Origin: a virus
IMG/VR virus record: IMGVR_UViG_3300042914_003763
Coordinates: 53,114 to 117,113 of that record
DNA: 64,000 nucleotides
Strand: one strand, 5' to 3'
This document shows, piece by piece, positions 61,198 to 64,000 of the stretch (positions are counted from its first letter, which is position 1; each line of letters opens with the position of its first letter). Both the position numbers and the translations under genes were made by a program. The notes below the pieces were generated by a model, which was not told where the DNA came from, ran no database searches, and saw nothing but the letters and a program-made list of their open reading frames with translations.

Positions 61198-62997
61198 TTA
61201 TTCTATAAGTCTATAAGGATACGTATCCTTATAGTCGTAACTAACGTTACCCTTACTCGATTGTGGGATAACGTTTATCCCTAACAGTTGTTTCCAGTTA
61301 ACAGTTATCCTACTACAGAATATTGGGTTAAGCGTCACTATTCCGTGTAGCGTTAGTAGTTGTTTGATCTCTGGTAGATCATTAACTTGATTTTTATTAC
61401 TTATGTAAGTAATACATCCTTTATGGATGTATATGATACCTAAGTAGTGTACTACATGATTAGTACACTGTAATCCTAGTCTACCCAATACTTTACTTTG
61501 CGGGATCTTGTGTTCTTTAAGGAACACTATTAGATCCCGGTTAACTTCCCTATATATAACGTCTTGTTTGTGACGTATAGAATTTATTTGTTTGGATCTA
61601 TGCTGATGATCATAATATATATAATCATCATGATAATTATCAAAACATAATTTTTCAGTGTAACACAGTGACAGATCACCGTGTTTGTTTGTTTGTTTGC
61701 TTAATTTCTCATATACTAATCTGCTACCTAGCAGATCAGATAATGCTGTTAAGCTTAAACACATATCACTGAGATATGTTCTTAGTGATAGATCAGACGA
61801 TGGTATTTTACTCGTTACGTCACTCTTTGATCTTTTACTTAATATATTATTTTGTTTAACTTTAGCACCCGTAGATCGAGTGATTATGATATCTTGTATT
61901 CTTTTATGATCCTGTTCTACACAGGTGTTGTAGTCCCAACTTGTGTTTATAATTCCGTTGAATATGTTTAGATCCGGGATCATTATGATCCTATTTTCTA
62001 ATGGATCGAGTTGTAAACTTATACAACTCATCAGATCCGCGTGAAGCGTATCAACCCGGATCTGTTTAATAAACTCATAATATGAGTCATCTAAAGATTG
62101 TAGTATGTTAAATGCAATTAACAATGGTGATTTGAGTATTTTTACATACTCACCGCTATCTTGTATCAAGTACCCTATTAAGGAATATAAAACATCATGA
62201 TTTATGCTTTCAAAATATTTATTACTACGCTTATACATTTGGTTAAGTTGTTTGAAACTTAACTTAGTAACATTCTCTTTAATACTACTAATCAAAGAAA
62301 ACGTGTTTGGATCATATTCTATCTTCCAGATACTTTTAGGGTTATTATTATATTGTTCCGAAATTAAATTAAGTAAAATATGATCTTCACAGTCATATCT
62401 TACAGTTATTTTTTGTTTATTATATTCACTTTGTAATTCATCTGGTATATCTATAGTTATTTTTTCTATCTCGAAAGATAGTAAGCCACGTAGTTTAATA
62501 CCTGTAGGATTATCTGGTATTGAGATAATGCAACGATTAACCCAGTAGTCTATACCTTGGAAACTGTTACTTCTTACTGGTGGATTCTCTTTAATTCTTT
62601 GTAATATTGATTGTTTGTAAGTAGGCTTAATAAATTTGTTTTTATTTTTTTTGTTTATATTATTTTCTTTATTGTTACGTTCTATACTGACAAGATCAAC
62701 ATTATAATAATCGTTAATCCGTGATCCGGTATGATCTGATGTTAAATCATCAGATGATACCTGATCATCTATACTGAAAGGTTGATTTAACCTTTTTTGA
62801 TCTTGTAATCTTACGTCATTATTAATATCTAAAACTGTATGTTTATTTTTATTATTAGTATTAGTTGCATCCTCTTGAGTTAATGCAGCATTAGAAATTA
62901 AAAGTTCAATTATCTCTTGTGATTTAAGATTTGCTTTTATACCGTGTTTTTTAGCAAGTGATTGTAACTCACTTCTAGATAAAGTTGTGTATTTCAT
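61198..62997 (-). CDS. SAP-domain protein of unknown function
   Basis: 599 residues. Residues 7-34 (LSRSELQSLAKKHGIKANLKSQEI) fit a SAP DNA-binding motif. An Asn/Lys-rich linker follows (residues ~40-130), then a long unique region, no enzyme motif. The gene is rich in GATC and in inverted repeats, including a perfect 24-bp palindrome CTATAAGGATAC/GTATCCTTATAG at 61211-61234. AAAGGAAC precedes ATG. Confidence 0.55.
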   Translation of the reverse strand: MKYTTLSRSELQSLAKKHGIKANLKSQEIIELLISNAALTQEDATNTNNKNKHTVLDINNDVRLQDQKRLNQPFSIDDQVSSDDLTSDHTGSRINDYYNVDLVSIERNNKENNINKKNKNKFIKPTYKQSILQRIKENPPVRSNSFQGIDYWVNRCIISIPDNPTGIKLRGLLSFEIEKITIDIPDELQSEYNKQKITVRYDCEDHILLNLISEQYNNNPKSIWKIEYDPNTFSLISSIKENVTKLSFKQLNQMYKRSNKYFESINHDVLYSLIGYLIQDSGEYVKILKSPLLIAFNILQSLDDSYYEFIKQIRVDTLHADLMSCISLQLDPLENRIIMIPDLNIFNGIINTSWDYNTCVEQDHKRIQDIIITRSTGAKVKQNNILSKRSKSDVTSKIPSSDLSLRTYLSDMCLSLTALSDLLGSRLVYEKLSKQTNKHGDLSLCYTEKLCFDNYHDDYIYYDHQHRSKQINSIRHKQDVIYREVNRDLIVFLKEHKIPQSKVLGRLGLQCTNHVVHYLGIIYIHKGCITYISNKNQVNDLPEIKQLLTLHGIVTLNPIFCSRITVNWKQLLGINVIPQSSKGNVSYDYKDTYPYRLIE

Positions 62998-63035
62998 GAT
63001 TATTCTGTTCCTTTATTTTTTTTTAGTTATGTGTG

Positions 63036-63075
63036 GATAGAAAAAAAACACAACTACCATACAGTAGTTGTGTTT
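63036..63075 (-). terminator. 12-bp-stem terminator merging into the word
   Basis: AAACACAACTAC (63046-63057) pairs with GTAGTTGTGTTT (63064-63075), followed on the - strand by TTTTTCTATCC of the interspersed word. Between two genes. Confidence 0.8.
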
Positions 63076-63092
63076 GAAAATGAGATATGAAG

Positions 63093-63680
63093 CTATTTAA
63101 CAGGTTGTTTTACTTCCTGTTTATTTTTAACAGGTGTAGGTACACCTACTGTTTTTAATTTTTCGATCTCATCTTTGGTTAATCCAAAAGAAATTTTAGA
63201 CACTATCGTATCTCTATCTAAGACCGTTAAGTTTTTCAAGTTTTCTAACCAGTAGTCTAAACTCAACTGTTGGATCGATCCATCTGATAAAACACGACAA
63301 TGTAAATAGGCTTTAGCAAACTGGATAAACCAGGAATTACCCTGTAGATCAGCGTTATCGTTACATATTGCGTTTAAAAAATCACTGAATAGGTTAATTT
63401 CCTTAACCGGGATTTGTCCCGGCTTTAAGCGGAAGTCGAGTGAATTTTTAGCGGAATAGTGCATAGGTGCTAGTTTTTTCACCCCGTCGATCATGTATGT
63501 ACAACCAGTTGACGATAGGATCAACTGGTGTAATTTTGCACTCTTGATCATACCGTCTTTATCCCGTGTTACCTCTATAGAGGTGATAATGTTAGAGTTT
63601 ATTCTGTAAGCCAAAATGCCTGCTTTAGTTAAAGCAGCATTATCCACATTAGCGGGATCAGCAAAGTAACTTTTAGCCAT
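63093..63680 (-). CDS. Hypothetical protein
   Basis: 195 residues from ATG 63680 (TTGGAGA upstream). Contains inverted repeats AGGTGTA/TACACCT, CCGGGA/TCCCGG and ACCAGTTGA/TCAACTGGT. No family recognised. Confidence 0.5.
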   Translation of the reverse strand: MAKSYFADPANVDNAALTKAGILAYRINSNIITSIEVTRDKDGMIKSAKLHQLILSSTGCTYMIDGVKKLAPMHYSAKNSLDFRLKPGQIPVKEINLFSDFLNAICNDNADLQGNSWFIQFAKAYLHCRVLSDGSIQQLSLDYWLENLKNLTVLDRDTIVSKISFGLTKDEIEKLKTVGVPTPVKNKQEVKQPVK

Positions 63681-63698
63681 AGTTAGTCTAGTCTCCAA

Positions 63699-64000
63699 AT
63701 GGTATGAAAATGAACGTGATCAGTTAGTTAAGCAATTAACTAACTTTAACATGGATCAAGTAACGGCTTGATCCATGTAAAGGTTATTCAATCACCTAAT
63801 ATTTAATTGGAGAAACAAACAATTCCGTTGCTGGTTTTAATGTTTCTCCTGATATCTCAGAACGGTAAAGTTTTAAAAGACGATCGTCGTCAAGTTGTAA
63901 CTGTAGCCAAGTAGTAGCTACACATTACGTGACGTTACGATCTATTAGATACCTGATAAGCCAGTTCTCACTAGCCTAACCTGTTACGGTACGGTATCTC
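63699..64000. other. Gene-free hairpin stretch at right edge
   Basis: AGTTAGTTAA/TTAACTAACT (63722-63745) and CATGGATCAAG/CTTGATCCATG (63750-63777). No coding frame with ribosome site seen. Probably an operon leader. Confidence 0.4.

Larger units (their letters stand above)
1438..63047. repeat. Interspersed GRTAGAAAAA word family
   Basis: About 70 copies of (G/A)G-R-TAGAAAAA in both orientations. Approximate + orientation copies: 1438, 3166, 4992, 5907, 6612, 8061, 8637, 10211, 10607, 12151, 14744, 15964, 17599, 19116, 19605, 20485, 21670, 22278, 23923, 25780, 26081, 27519, 28763, 29692, 31303, 35421, 37444, 39881, 41922, 42767, 43519, 45939, 46723, 49643, 53222, 54102, 54613, 60601, 63036. 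Minus orientation: 5104, 6514, 6963, 7739, 9077, 10311, 13459, 15362, 16815, 18797, 21414, 24224, 24665, 25291, 25349, 25746, 28113, 29129, 33269, 36855, 37698, 42225, 44862, 49614, 52733, 54283, 54928, 56986, 59702, 62462. Confidence 0.8.

Noticed and set aside
1438-63047. Reading the interspersed word as a phage promoter
   Set aside because: It lies in both orientations, often deep inside genes, and has no consistent distance to starts or -10 elements.
1438-63047. Reading the interspersed word as a CRISPR array or transposon end
   Set aside because: Copies are not evenly spaced with unique spacers, and no element boundaries or transposase genes accompany them.

Overview
This window reads as part of an AT-rich, tailed double-stranded DNA phage genome. 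The left 4.3 kb is on the + strand and carries virion genes, ending in a portal-like protein. From about 4.4 kb to the right edge almost every gene is on the - strand: a long early/middle block of tightly packed, often overlapping genes for nucleotide metabolism, replication, recombination and host takeover. There are no rRNA genes, and I saw no tRNA, CRISPR array or insertion sequence. The host cannot be proved from the sequence. The style of the KilA/Rha-type regulators at 14.3 and 19.1-20.5 kb and the ClpS-like gene remind me of filamentous cyanobacteria, so I suggest a cyanobacterial host with low to moderate confidence.

Layout. 0-4.3 kb (+): tail or appendage proteins and portal. 4.4-13.9 kb (-): small unknown genes, RuvC-like resolvase, DHFR, Dam-type methylase, ThyX, dUTPase, BRO antirepressor and a DUF1599-like protein; together these form a thymidylate-centred nucleotide pathway. 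14.2-15.2 kb: one + strand antirepressor between hairpins. 15.2-17.8 kb: ribonucleotide reductase. 18.4-20.9 kb: regulators (one apparently frameshifted) and a MazG-like protein. 21-31 kb: replication and recombination core with family B DNA polymerase, RecA-fold helicase, primase, PD-(D/E)XK exonuclease, SSB and Sak4-like ATPase. 31.6-36.7 kb: AAA+ ATPase, unknown genes and a ClpS-like adaptor. 36.7-42.6 kb: an operon with two ubiquitin-like proteins, a JAB/JAMM peptidase, an E2 candidate and an E1/ThiF enzyme, beside a nuclease-like and a macro-domain protein. 42.6-52.7 kb: many very small genes, an RlpA-like protein, an RHH regulator, a structured gene-free stretch (48.98-49.71 kb) and a DHH phosphoesterase. 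53-58 kb: VWA protein, MoxR/CobS-like ATPase and DEAH helicase. 58-63.7 kb: winged-helix replication or regulatory protein, NusG-like protein, SAP-domain protein and unknown genes.

Four things stand out. (1) The Ubl-Ubl-JAB-E2?-E1 operon looks like a phage version of the PRTRC-type ubiquitin-like systems. (2) A 10-12 bp word, GRTAGAAAAA, occurs about 70 times in both orientations, roughly once per 0.9 kb. It lies inside genes, as the Shine-Dalgarno region of at least nine genes, and after hairpins as the T-tract of terminators. (3) The right arm, most clearly from 57.9 kb onward, is packed with short near-perfect inverted repeats, including inside coding sequence. (4) Several genes show single-base frame disruptions at A-runs, or decay (a Rha-type regulator, a small coiled-coil gene, a GIY-YIG remnant).

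Functional assignments rest on motifs read by eye. No database search was run, and hypothetical genes are given as such. Many gene starts were moved to the ATG that has a Shine-Dalgarno sequence.
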